DNA from: Saccharophagus sp. K07
GTDB taxonomy: Bacteria > Pseudomonadota > Gammaproteobacteria > Pseudomonadales > Cellvibrionaceae
Direction of reading: 5' to 3'
Assembly: GCF_014336955.1 (NCBI RefSeq)
Contig: NZ_QRAI01000003.1
Span: forward strand, 62,001 to 126,000
Length of the DNA stretch: 64,000 nt
This document shows positions 17,596-25,957 of the stretch, one piece after another (position 1 is the stretch's first letter; each line of letters starts with the position of its first letter). The position numbers and the translations under genes are program-made. Below the pieces are notes generated by a model, which had not been told where the DNA came from, did not search any database, and saw only the letters and a program-made list of their open reading frames with translations.

Positions 17596-17623
17596 GGTAT
17601 AGCACTTTAACAAAAGCCTGCAA
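17596..17623 (-). promoter_or_regulatory. Possible sigma-70 promoter for pilMNOPQ
   Basis: On the minus strand TTGCAG (17618-17623) and TATACC (17596-17601) are separated by 16 bp, about 40 bp upstream of pilM. It is the best minus-strand match in the pilM-ponA divergent region. Start-site data are needed to confirm it. Confidence 0.4.
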
Positions 17624-17658
17624 CTTAAGGCCGCACGTGTAAAGTGTGAAAAAGGTCT

Positions 17659-17664
17659 TATAAT
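17659..17664 (+). promoter_or_regulatory. Possible -10 element for ponA
   Basis: A perfect TATAAT lies about 55 bp upstream of the chosen ponA ATG. No good -35 hexamer is found 16-18 bp upstream, so the promoter is tentative. Confidence 0.35.
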
Positions 17665-17716
17665 AACCAGCTTGCTGAAACGCTATACAACCAGAAACCA
17701 ACGCAGACCTTTCTAC

Positions 17717-20230
17717 ATGAAATTCAAACGCGTGTTATTGGCTCTCTCCTGGCTTTTCTTCGCCGTTATAGGTGGCTCCCTAACAGTTTTAGCTGGAGTC
17801 CACTTATACCTTAGCCCATCTTTGCCATCTGTGGAGAGTTTGCGTGATGTTCGCTTACAAACTCCACTGCGTATTTATTCTAGTGATGGCAAGCTTATCG
17901 GGGAGATCGGCGAGATGCGCCGCACACCCGTTAAGTTCCAGGAGATTCCTCAAGGCTACATTGACGCCTTACTATCAGCGGAAGACGCTCAATTCTACTC
18001 CCATCATGGCGTATCAATTAAGGGACTTATGCGAGCATCTTCACAATTATTAATGTCTGGAGACATCCAGGGAGGCGGCTCCACGATCACCATGCAAGTT
18101 GCCCGGAACTTTTTCCTCACCAAACGACAGGAGTTCAAGCGTAAATTTAACGAGATCTTACTCGCTTTGCGCATCGAGAGGGAACTGTCGAAGGAAGAAA
18201 TTTTGGAGCTGTACGTCAATGTTATTTTCCTAGGCAATCGCGCGTACGGCATCCAGGCAGCCTCCCAGGTTTATTATGGGAAACCGCTCGACCAACTTTC
18301 CATCGCCCAACTGGCCACATTAGCAGGCCTTCCCAAAGCTCCTTCTACTATTAACCCGTTGGCCAATCCCACCCGCGCCACCGAGCGCCGCAACTGGATC
18401 CTCGGTCGTATGCTGGAACTCAACAAAATCGATGAGGCGACTTATCGAGCCGCCATTGCTGAACCGGTGGTGGCGAAATATCACGGCACGCCACTCGATC
18501 TGAATGCTTCATATGTTGCCGAAATGGCACGCCGGACCGCGGTCGAAATGTTCGGCCCGCAGGCTTATACCGATGGGTATCGAATCTACACCACTGTGGA
18601 CAGTGAGCTGCAATCCGCCGCCCGCCAAGCCGTGATCGTCGGCTTGCAGGACTATGACAAACGCCACGGTTTCCGCGGCCCAGAACAAAAACTGCAAATC
18701 CCTGAAGAAGTGACCAAAGCGGCATTGGAAAAACAAGTATTAGAAGAGCAATGGGTGCAGCCAATCCGAACTGCGCTACAGGAATTGCCGGCGTACGCCG
18801 AGATGCAGCCCGCCGCCATAATTGCTCTGACCGAGCAGGATGTTCACTTCTTATTACGCACTGGTGAGACGGTCAGCCTTCCGTGGGAAGGCGATATGTC
18901 GGAGTGGCGCCCTTATGTTTCCGTCAACCGCGTAGGTCCCAAGCCTAAACAACCCGCGGATCTCCTCGAAGTCGGCGATGTTGTCCGCCTGTGGCGCGAC
19001 CAGGACAATCAGTGGAAGCTGACTCAGATTCCCCAAGCGCAAGCGGCCATGGTGGTGCTTAACCCACGCAATGGCGCCATTCTGGCTTTGGTCGGCGGAC
19101 TGGATTTCCAACAGAGCAACTTCAACCGAGCAATTCAAGCCCGTCGCCAGCCTGGCTCTAGCTTTAAACCCTTCCTTTATACCACTGCGCTTGAGAACGG
19201 CTATACAGCCGCCAGCCTCATTAATGACTCACCGATCGTATTCGACGACGCCAATCTGGAATCCGCTTGGCGACCGGAAAATTCCGGTGGTGACTTCTTA
19301 GGGCCAACTCGATTGCGCAAGGCTCTCTATCTATCGCGCAATCTGGTTTCCATTCGCCTGTTGCAATCGATTGGCATTGATAAGGCTCTGGCAGGGCTAG
19401 GCCGATTCGGTTTTGATGCGAGCGCCTTCCCAAGAGACCTTTCCATCGCACTCGGCAGCTTTGGCGTGACGCCGCTCAATGTCGCTCAGGGTTACGCGGT
19501 CCTGGCCAACGGCGGCTACAAGGTGGATCCTTACCATATAGAACGGATTTTGAATTTTGATGGCCAGCCGGTTTATGAAGCGCGCCCCGCAACCGTGTGC
19601 CGCGGCTGTACTGATGACGACGAAGAATATTCTGTCAGCACCAACGATCCCTTTTCCTTCTCCGGTGATCCCTTTGAGATCAATAAGGAATTGCGCGATC
19701 TCGTCGGCGGCCTGGAGCCGCAAGACTACCCCCGCGCTCCCAAAGTGGTCGATGATCAGGTGGCCTACATCATGGATTCCATCCTTAAAGATGTGGTGCA
19801 ACGAGGAACTGCTACCAAAGCCAAAGTCCTCAAACGCTCGGATATCGCCGGCAAGACTGGAACAACCAACAACGCAACTGACGCTTGGTTTGGCGGATAC
19901 GGTGGCGATCTGGCTGCCGTGGCATGGCTGGGTTTCGATGACACCACTACTCTGGGTCGACAGGAGTATGGCGGTACGGCCGCCCTGCCCGTTTGGATTG
20001 AATTTATGCGGCAGGCTCTGCGCAACCGGCCGGAAATTCATCAACCCCAACCTCCGGGCTTAGTCACTGTGCGCATCAACCCGGACACGGGCAAGCGCGC
20101 CCGCGCAGACGATCCTAATGCAATCTATGAAATATTCCGCAGCGATCATGTGCCCGAGTTCGACTCGGGGAATGGTATAGAGTCACCCTGGCAGGAAGCG
20201 GATAAGGTTAGAACAGAATCTATCTTCTGA
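17717..20230 (+). CDS. mrcA: Penicillin-binding protein 1A (glycosyltransferase/transpeptidase)
   Basis: A class A PBP of about 837 residues that polymerises and crosslinks peptidoglycan. One N-terminal membrane helix (VLLALSWLFFAVIGGSLTVLAG) is followed by the GT51 glycosyltransferase domain with catalytic Glu in LLSAEDAQFYSHHG, then QGGGSTITMQVARN and the KEEILELYVNVIFLG motif. An OB-like insert follows, then the transpeptidase domain with catalytic Ser in RQPGSSFKPF, SRN (second motif, YLSRNLVS) and KTGTTN. Start ATG 17717 (MKFKRVLL) fits the family; a start at 17672 would add 15 residues. The gene is also called ponA in Pseudomonas, where it is likewise divergent from pilM. Confidence 0.96.
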   Translation: MKFKRVLLALSWLFFAVIGGSLTVLAGVHLYLSPSLPSVESLRDVRLQTPLRIYSSDGKLIGEIGEMRRTPVKFQEIPQGYIDALLSAEDAQFYSHHGVSIKGLMRASSQLLMSGDIQGGGSTITMQVARNFFLTKRQEFKRKFNEILLALRIERELSKEEILELYVNVIFLGNRAYGIQAASQVYYGKPLDQLSIAQLATLAGLPKAPSTINPLANPTRATERRNWILGRMLELNKIDEATYRAAIAEPVVAKYHGTPLDLNASYVAEMARRTAVEMFGPQAYTDGYRIYTTVDSELQSAARQAVIVGLQDYDKRHGFRGPEQKLQIPEEVTKAALEKQVLEEQWVQPIRTALQELPAYAEMQPAAIIALTEQDVHFLLRTGETVSLPWEGDMSEWRPYVSVNRVGPKPKQPADLLEVGDVVRLWRDQDNQWKLTQIPQAQAAMVVLNPRNGAILALVGGLDFQQSNFNRAIQARRQPGSSFKPFLYTTALENGYTAASLINDSPIVFDDANLESAWRPENSGGDFLGPTRLRKALYLSRNLVSIRLLQSIGIDKALAGLGRFGFDASAFPRDLSIALGSFGVTPLNVAQGYAVLANGGYKVDPYHIERILNFDGQPVYEARPATVCRGCTDDDEEYSVSTNDPFSFSGDPFEINKELRDLVGGLEPQDYPRAPKVVDDQVAYIMDSILKDVVQRGTATKAKVLKRSDIAGKTGTTNNATDAWFGGYGGDLAAVAWLGFDDTTTLGRQEYGGTAALPVWIEFMRQALRNRPEIHQPQPPGLVTVRINPDTGKRARADDPNAIYEIFRSDHVPEFDSGNGIESPWQEADKVRTESIF

Positions 20231-20294
20231 CGCGAGGGGCGCAAGCCTCTCAGCCAGAAGCAATAAATAAGAAGGAAGAAAGATTGGGAAGGGA

Positions 20295-20325
20295 GAAAAA
20301 ATTAGGGCCGCTTGAGCGGCCCTTT
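20295..20325 (-). terminator. Terminator between converging ponA and rpmE
   Basis: The stem GGGCCGC-TTGA-GCGGCCC (20305-20322) is followed by TTT on the plus strand and by TAATTTTTT on the minus strand. The better U-tract serves rpmE, whose stop is at 20331, but it can act in both directions. Confidence 0.8.
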
Positions 20326-20330
20326 GGAAA

Positions 20331-20543
20331 TTAATTTCCGCGACGAGCGGCGAAGCGCTTGTTGAAGCGGTCGATTCGACCACCGGTATCAACTACTTTT
20401 TGTTTGCCGGTGTAGAACGGATGGCACTCGGAGCACACTTCGATAGTGATGTCTTTAGACAGTGTTGAACGAGTTTGGATAACGTTACCGCAGCTGCAAG
20501 TAGCGGTAATGTCGTTGTATTTCGGTTGGATGCTCTCTTTCAT
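20331..20543 (-). CDS. rpmE: 50S ribosomal protein L31 (zinc-binding form)
   Basis: A 70-residue ribosomal protein starting [20 protein letters not shown]. Cys16, Cys18, Cys37 and Cys40 form the zinc site of the C+ type L31. This is the form released and replaced by a Cys-free paralogue when zinc is short. The ATG at 20543 has GAGG nine bases upstream; the frame continues upstream to 20699 but that extension is not L31-like. It is divergent from priA, as in Pseudomonas. Confidence 0.96.
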   Translation of the reverse strand: MKESIQPKYNDITATCSCGNVIQTRSTLSKDITIEVCSECHPFYTGKQKVVDTGGRIDRFNKRFAARRGN

Positions 20544-20628
20544 GATGATTGCCTCGAAGCGTATGCCGCCACCCGATCTTGTGTCGAGCACCGCATACTG
20601 GTTAAAGTTGCTGGCGTTAAGGGCGCGA

Positions 20629-20656
20629 ATGGTACCAGAATGCGCCGGATGCGCAA
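20629..20656 (-). promoter_or_regulatory. Possible promoter for rpmE
   Basis: Minus-strand TTGCGC (20651-20656) and an extended -10 TGGTACCAT (hexamer TACCAT at 20629-20634) are separated by 16 bp, 86 bp upstream of rpmE. The match is moderate. Confidence 0.33.
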
Positions 20657-20714
20657 GCACAACCTGAATAAAAGTTAGACAGCCCAGCCGTAAAGCCAAC
20701 TCCCGACCCTGCCG

Positions 20715-22925
20715 ATGCCGCCAATCCTTATCGTTGCCCTGCCAACACCTCTGCGGCGCCTGTTCGACTACTTGCCGCCGGAAGGAAACGAAACGCTTTC
20801 GATACTCCCCGGTACACGCGTCGAGGTTCCGTTTGGCTCACAAACACTGGTTGGCATTGTGGTCAAAGTAGCGCAAAGCAGCGATTACCCCATCGAAAAA
20901 CTGCGCCGGGCCTCGGCCATTCTGGATAACCAACCGAAGCTTACAGACGACATCATCGGCTTGTGCCAGTGGGCCGCAGACTACTATCAATACCCCTTGG
21001 GAGAAGTGCTGCATGCAGCGCTTCCCACATTACTGCGCAAGTCCGATCCTCTTCCCACCGTCACCAGCTGGGCGCACACCACCGCTGGCAAGGGGCTGCC
21101 TGCGACCGGGCTGAAACGCAGCCCCAAGCAGCAATTGGTTCACCAACTTCTCTTGGAACACGGCCAACTTCGGGATTCACAGTTGCGGGAGCACGGTATC
21201 AGTTCCTCGGTTTTGTTGGCCATGGAAGAGAAAGGGCTCGTTGCCCGGCAGCAAGTGTCCCTGTATGACAATCATAATCCCGTAGTTATCCCAGATACTT
21301 TGCTGGCCGAGGCTCCGCAAATTCCCAATCCGGAACAACAGGCGGCCTTAGAGCAAATTCGCTACCACCAATACCAGACTTATCTTCTCGAAGGCGCCAC
21401 GGGCAGTGGTAAGACGGAGGTTTACCTTCACGCTATTGCCCGCACTTTGCAGGCCGGTCGACAGGTGTTGATGCTAGTGCCGGAAATCGGCCTTGCCCCG
21501 CAAACCCTGCAGCGCTTTCAACGCCGGTTTAAGTTGCCCATTGTGCAGCTACATTCCAGCGTGGCGGAATTGGAGCGCGCGCAAAACTGGCACGATGCAG
21601 CATCCGGTAAAGCGCGGATTGTGATCGGCACTCGCTTGGCGGTGTTTACGCCTATGCCAGATTTGGGGTTGATCATTCTCGATGAGGAGCACGATCTGTC
21701 CTTCAAACAACAGGACGGCGTGCGCTATTCCGCGCGGGATGTCGCGGTGATGCGCGCGTTCAAAGCCTCCATACCACTGCTGCTCGGATCCGCCACACCG
21801 TCTCTGGAAAGTCTGCATAATACACTCAAGAACCGCTATCAGCACCTTGTCCTGACGCAAAGAGCGGGCGGGGCGCAGACGCCTGAAATCGAAGTGCTGG
21901 ATATGCGCAAGGAGGAGAACGACGGAGTTCTGGCCAAGAGCACGCTAGAAGATATAAGACGCACACTCGCGCGCGGCGAGCAGGTACTGGTGTTTATCAA
22001 CCGGCGCGGCTACGCCCCGGCCTTGTTGTGCCGGCACTGTGGTTGGGTTGCGAGCTGCACGGCTTGCGCCGCGCGCATGACCCTGCACAGTCATCCTCCA
22101 CATTTGCGCTGTCATCACTGCGACCAACAGAAACCGGTGCCCAGCCAATGCCCCAGTTGCCTGCATCCCGACCTGACCGCCCTAGGTCAGGGAACACAGC
22201 GCTGTGCATCCCTGCTGGAGCAATATTTTCCGGACACCGAAGTCCTGCGGGTGGACCAGGACTCCATGCGGCGTAAAAACGCCATGGGCGAACTCAGCGA
22301 AAAACTCGCCCAAGGAAACCCCTGCATTTTGGTGGGTACGCAGATGCTGGCGAAAGGTCACCATTTCCCCAAAGTAACTCTGGCCGTTTTGCTCGATATA
22401 GATCAAGGGCTGTTTAGCGGAGATTTCCGCGGACCTGAGCGCATGGGGCAGCAGTTGATTCAAGTGGCAGGCCGCGCGGGTCGGGGACACCTGCCGGGCA
22501 AAGTGCTGCTGCAAACCTATCAGCCGGATCACCCCCTTCTGCAACTTCTGCTCGCCCAGGGATACGGCGCTTTTGCCCGCGAGTTACTGCGGGAACGGGC
22601 GCTGACGCGCATGCCGCCCATCTGGGCCATGGCGCTGCTGCGGGCAGAGTCAAAACGCCCGGAAAACGCCGTGAACTTTTTGCAGGCAGCACTCAAAATC
22701 GCGCACAATTTGCGCCCACCAAGTCCCGATCACGCTTATCTGGGTCCCCTGCCCGCCCTGATGGAAAAACGCAATCACCGCTATCGTTATCAATTGCAGA
22801 TTACCAGCGCACGCCGCACGGATCTCCAGCAATTGTTGAAAAGCGTAATCGAAGAACTAGAGAAGACAGCCCTGGCGCAGCGCGTGCGCTGGAGCGTCGA
22901 TGTGGACCCGCAAGATATGAGCTAG
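20715..22925 (+). CDS. priA: Primosomal protein N' (replication restart helicase PriA)
   Basis: A 736-residue superfamily 2 helicase that recognises stalled forks and reloads the replicative helicase. The N-terminal DNA-binding domain ([19 protein letters not shown]) recognises the 3' end of the leading strand. Walker A is [13 protein letters not shown], the DEEH box is [14 protein letters not shown], and the helicase C lobe contains [16 protein letters not shown] and QVAGRAGRG. Eight zinc-binding cysteines occur in the [16 protein letters not shown] and [17 protein letters not shown] region. In Pseudomonas argS follows priA; here it is absent. Confidence 0.97.
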   Translation: MPPILIVALPTPLRRLFDYLPPEGNETLSILPGTRVEVPFGSQTLVGIVVKVAQSSDYPIEKLRRASAILDNQPKLTDDIIGLCQWAADYYQYPLGEVLHAALPTLLRKSDPLPTVTSWAHTTAGKGLPATGLKRSPKQQLVHQLLLEHGQLRDSQLREHGISSSVLLAMEEKGLVARQQVSLYDNHNPVVIPDTLLAEAPQIPNPEQQAALEQIRYHQYQTYLLEGATGSGKTEVYLHAIARTLQAGRQVLMLVPEIGLAPQTLQRFQRRFKLPIVQLHSSVAELERAQNWHDAASGKARIVIGTRLAVFTPMPDLGLIILDEEHDLSFKQQDGVRYSARDVAVMRAFKASIPLLLGSATPSLESLHNTLKNRYQHLVLTQRAGGAQTPEIEVLDMRKEENDGVLAKSTLEDIRRTLARGEQVLVFINRRGYAPALLCRHCGWVASCTACAARMTLHSHPPHLRCHHCDQQKPVPSQCPSCLHPDLTALGQGTQRCASLLEQYFPDTEVLRVDQDSMRRKNAMGELSEKLAQGNPCILVGTQMLAKGHHFPKVTLAVLLDIDQGLFSGDFRGPERMGQQLIQVAGRAGRGHLPGKVLLQTYQPDHPLLQLLLAQGYGAFARELLRERALTRMPPIWAMALLRAESKRPENAVNFLQAALKIAHNLRPPSPDHAYLGPLPALMEKRNHRYRYQLQITSARRTDLQQLLKSVIEELEKTALAQRVRWSVDVDPQDMS

Positions 22926-23073
22926 CGCACATGACAATAAAAAAGCGCTAAATTCGATTCGATATATACCGCCTGCAGCACATTAAAAAATTTCGACACG
23001 CTTCACAGTTCTTTCAATTCGTCCAAGCAGGCTACAATGAATAACGTTTTCATTCCGACTTATCGAGATCGAC

Positions 23074-23592
23074 ATGGCAAATCAATCGTCCAGTTCTAAA
23101 GTTCCCGGCTGGGTGTGGCTTTTCACTGGCACAATCCTCGGAGCATTTATAACGTTTTTGATGCGTTTGAGTGACCTACAACCCGCTGCGCCGACTGCTC
23201 GCCAGAATCCACCACCGCCTGCCGCCGCCACGGAGGAGAAAAAAGCTCCGCCGAAATACGACTTCTACAAAATGCTGCGGGATACCGAAGTACCTGTAAC
23301 CGCAAAACCCAAAACCACTTCTACCACCCCCAAAAAAGCTGAGGAAAATGTTGAATACCTTTTACAGGTTGCCTCTTTCCGTTCAGCGGCGGACGCCGAA
23401 CAAGTGCGCGCAGAACTAACTCTGTTAAACCTGAATGCGCGCATAGAACAATCGGCTGCCAGCGAAGGCAACACTTGGCACAGGGTTATCGTAGGCCCCT
23501 TTGCCAACCGCTCTCAAATGTCCAAAGCGAAGGATATTCTGCTGTCCAACCGCTACGACGCGATGCTTCTCACACGCAAACGCGGCGGCTGA
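23074..23592 (+). CDS. SPOR-domain membrane protein (FtsN-like)
   Basis: A 172-residue bitopic protein with a short cytoplasmic tail, one membrane helix (VWLFTGTILGAFITFLM, residues 13-29), a Pro/Ala/Lys-rich linker and a C-terminal SPOR domain (about 88-170, from YLLQVASFRSAADAEQV to the end). SPOR domains bind glycan strands lacking stem peptides at the septum. Position before hslV matches the Pseudomonas gene sometimes annotated ftsN. It is likely a divisome protein, but identity with FtsN is not proven because several SPOR proteins share this layout. Confidence 0.85.
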   Translation: MANQSSSSKVPGWVWLFTGTILGAFITFLMRLSDLQPAAPTARQNPPPPAAATEEKKAPPKYDFYKMLRDTEVPVTAKPKTTSTTPKKAEENVEYLLQVASFRSAADAEQVRAELTLLNLNARIEQSAASEGNTWHRVIVGPFANRSQMSKAKDILLSNRYDAMLLTRKRGG

Positions 23593-23659
23593 TACAACGC
23601 TCCGCTTGAAATACTGTCCGTCGGCCCCCACGTTGCACTTCTATTCATAGTCAAACCCC

Positions 23660-23685
23660 GCCCGCTTTTAGCGGGCGCATTTTTG
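23660..23685 (+). terminator. Terminator after the SPOR protein gene
   Basis: Stem GCCCGC-TTTTA-GCGGGC is followed by GCATTTTTG. It ends the upstream transcript 13 bp before the GTG of hslV, so hslV may start from a promoter inside this short gap or depend on read-through. Confidence 0.75.
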
Positions 23686-23697
23686 TAAGGAATATTT

Positions 23698-24237
23698 GTG
23701 GAACAGTACCGCGGGACCACCATAGTTTCCGTGCGCCGTAACGGCAAGGTCGTTATTGGCGGCGACGGCCAAGTTTCTCTTGGCAACACCATCATGAAAG
23801 GCAATGCACGCAAAGTGCGCCGCTTATATCGCAACCAGGTTATCGCCGGGTTTGCCGGTGGCACAGCAGACGCCTTTACCCTGTTCGAACGTTTCGAAGC
23901 CAAGCTGGAAAGCCACAGTGGCAACCTGGTGCGCGCCGCAGTCGAGCTGGCCAAAGATTGGCGTACGGACCGCGCCCTGCGACGGCTTGAAGCCCTTCTG
24001 GCGGTGGCCAACCAGGAAGCATCCTTGATCATCACCGGTAATGGCGATGTGATTCAGCCGGAAAACGATTTGATTGCCATAGGCTCCGGCGGCGCTTTTG
24101 CACAGGCGGCCGCTCGCGCACTGCTGGAAAATACTGAGTTAGATGCCCGCTCCATAGTTGAAAAAGCGCTCAATATCGCTGGCGATATTTGCATCTACAC
24201 CAACCACAACCTCACCATCGAAGAACTCGAGTTTTAA
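23698..24237 (+). CDS. hslV: ATP-dependent protease peptidase subunit HslV
   Basis: A 179-residue threonine peptidase that forms a double hexamer capped by HslU. It starts at GTG 23698, with AAGG seven bases upstream. The N-terminus reads MEQYRG before [13 protein letters not shown], so the catalytic Thr is residue 7 and a six-residue propeptide must be removed. Many gammaproteobacterial HslV proteins instead start [20 protein letters not shown] and the [14 protein letters not shown] region are conserved. hslU follows after 7 bp. Confidence 0.96.
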   Translation: MEQYRGTTIVSVRRNGKVVIGGDGQVSLGNTIMKGNARKVRRLYRNQVIAGFAGGTADAFTLFERFEAKLESHSGNLVRAAVELAKDWRTDRALRRLEALLAVANQEASLIITGNGDVIQPENDLIAIGSGGAFAQAAARALLENTELDARSIVEKALNIAGDICIYTNHNLTIEELEF

Positions 24238-24244
24238 AAATCTC

Positions 24245-25558
24245 ATGACGCAGATGACTCCCCGTGAAATCGTGCACGAACTGGATAAATACATTGTTGG
24301 GCAGCAGGCGGCCAAACGCGCTGTAGCCATAGCTCTGCGCAACCGCTGGCGGCGCATGCAACTCGATCCAGAACTGCGCAATGAAGTCACGCCCAAAAAT
24401 ATTTTGATGATTGGACCAACTGGCGTTGGTAAAACGGAAATTGCCCGCCGTTTGGCCAAATTGGCTAATGCGCCTTTTATTAAAGTAGAAGCCACCAAAT
24501 TCACTGAAGTCGGATATGTCGGTCGCGATGTGGAATCCATTGTGCGCGACCTGGTCGACAGCGCCATCAAACTGTATCGCGAGCAGGAAATTCGCAAAGT
24601 CAAACACCGCGCCCTGGATGCAGCGGAAGAGCGCATTCTGGATGCACTCCTACCCCCGCCTCGCCACGATGAGCCTGCGACCGATTCCACCACCCGGCAG
24701 GTATTCCGCAAGAAATTACGCCAGGGTGAATTGGACGATAAAGAAATTGAAATCGAAGTAAGCAGCGCCTCCGTCGGCGTTGAAATTATGGCGCCTCCCG
24801 GCATGGAGGAAATGACCAGCCAATTGCAGAACATGTTCTCTTCCTTGAGTTCTGGCCGTACCAAAAAACGCAAAATGTCGGTGAAACAGGCATTGAAAAA
24901 ACTCACCGATGAAGAAGCCAATAAATTGGTCAACGACGAAGAAATCAAAGCGGCCGCCATCAGCGCCGCCGAACAAAACGGCATAGTTTTTATCGACGAA
25001 ATCGACAAGGTTGCCAAACGCGAAGGCACCACCGGTGCCGATGTATCCCGCGAAGGCGTACAGCGCGACCTTCTTCCTTTAATTGAAGGCTGCACCGTCA
25101 GCACCAAATACGGCGTAATCAAAACCGATCATATTTTGTTTATCGCGTCTGGTGCATTCCATTTATCCAAACCTTCCGATCTAATTCCTGAATTGCAAGG
25201 CCGTTTGCCCATTCGCGTGGAATTGGATGCTTTAACCCCGGATGATTTCGAACGCATTCTGACAGAGCCGAGCGCGTCCCTGACCGAACAACATATTGCG
25301 TTGCTGGCGACGGAAAATGTGCAACTTTCATTCACCAAAGACGGCATCCGCCGCATTGCGGAAATTGCCTACACCGTGAATGAAAAAACCGAAAATATCG
25401 GTGCGCGACGCTTGCATACTGTGCTTGAACGTTTGCTCGAAAATGTATCCTTCAACGCCGGAGATGAAGCGACAATAGTTGAAGTAGATGCGAATTACGT
25501 CAACGCGCAACTCGCCAATCTCGCACAAGACGAAGATTTAAGCCGGTTTATTCTGTAA
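24245..25558 (+). CDS. hslU: ATP-dependent protease ATPase subunit HslU
   Basis: A 437-residue AAA+ unfoldase that feeds substrates into HslV. The start [20 protein letters not shown] is at 24245. Walker A is [12 protein letters not shown], the pore loop GYVGRDVES is present, an intermediate I-domain lies at about residues 110-240, Walker B is IVFIDEIDK and sensor/arginine motifs lie in [10 protein letters not shown] and [11 protein letters not shown]. The final residues DLSRFIL form the tail that inserts into HslV. The same frame continues upstream to 24158 inside hslV but those residues are not HslU-like. Confidence 0.97.
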   Translation: MTQMTPREIVHELDKYIVGQQAAKRAVAIALRNRWRRMQLDPELRNEVTPKNILMIGPTGVGKTEIARRLAKLANAPFIKVEATKFTEVGYVGRDVESIVRDLVDSAIKLYREQEIRKVKHRALDAAEERILDALLPPPRHDEPATDSTTRQVFRKKLRQGELDDKEIEIEVSSASVGVEIMAPPGMEEMTSQLQNMFSSLSSGRTKKRKMSVKQALKKLTDEEANKLVNDEEIKAAAISAAEQNGIVFIDEIDKVAKREGTTGADVSREGVQRDLLPLIEGCTVSTKYGVIKTDHILFIASGAFHLSKPSDLIPELQGRLPIRVELDALTPDDFERILTEPSASLTEQHIALLATENVQLSFTKDGIRRIAEIAYTVNEKTENIGARRLHTVLERLLENVSFNAGDEATIVEVDANYVNAQLANLAQDEDLSRFIL

Positions 25559-25935
25559 TGCCTGCACCTTCGGAAATTAAATTAAGGCGCAAATCCAATT
25601 TGCTGGAATTGCGCTTTGGCTCCGAGACATTCGAGCTTCCGGCGGAATATCTGCGCGTGTATTCGCCATCCGCCGAAGTGCGCGGTCACGGTCTGGGACA
25701 GGAAAAATTACAGTACGGCAAACTGCACGTAAAACTTACCGGAGTGGAACCCCAAGGCAATTACGCTGTGCGCTTGATTTTTGACGACGGCCACGACAGC
25801 GGCATATATACCTGGGATTATTTATACGATTTGGGAAGGCGGCAGGCTGCCTTATGGCAATCCTATTTGGATGCGCTGGCAAGCGCGGGAAAAACTCGAG
25901 ATCCCGACACGTCCGTTGTCAAATTTATTCAATAG
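25558..25935 (+). CDS. DUF971 domain protein
   Basis: A 125-residue protein starting at the A of the hslU stop (TAATG overlap), so translation is coupled. The domain is the small DUF971 fold, also found at the N-terminus of gamma-butyrobetaine hydroxylases (RKSNLLELRFGSETFELPAEYLR, then YAVRLIFDDGHDSGIYTWDYLY). The function of the stand-alone proteins is unknown; links to iron-sulfur metabolism have been proposed in other organisms. The hslVU-DUF971 order is also seen in Pseudomonas. Confidence 0.88.
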   Translation: MPAPSEIKLRRKSNLLELRFGSETFELPAEYLRVYSPSAEVRGHGLGQEKLQYGKLHVKLTGVEPQGNYAVRLIFDDGHDSGIYTWDYLYDLGRRQAALWQSYLDALASAGKTRDPDTSVVKFIQ

Positions 25936-25957
25936 TCCAGCTGATTGCCGCCGAAAT

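Noticed and set aside
18420-20050. Long minus-strand frames opposite ponA
   Set aside because: Shadows of a high-confidence PBP1A gene.
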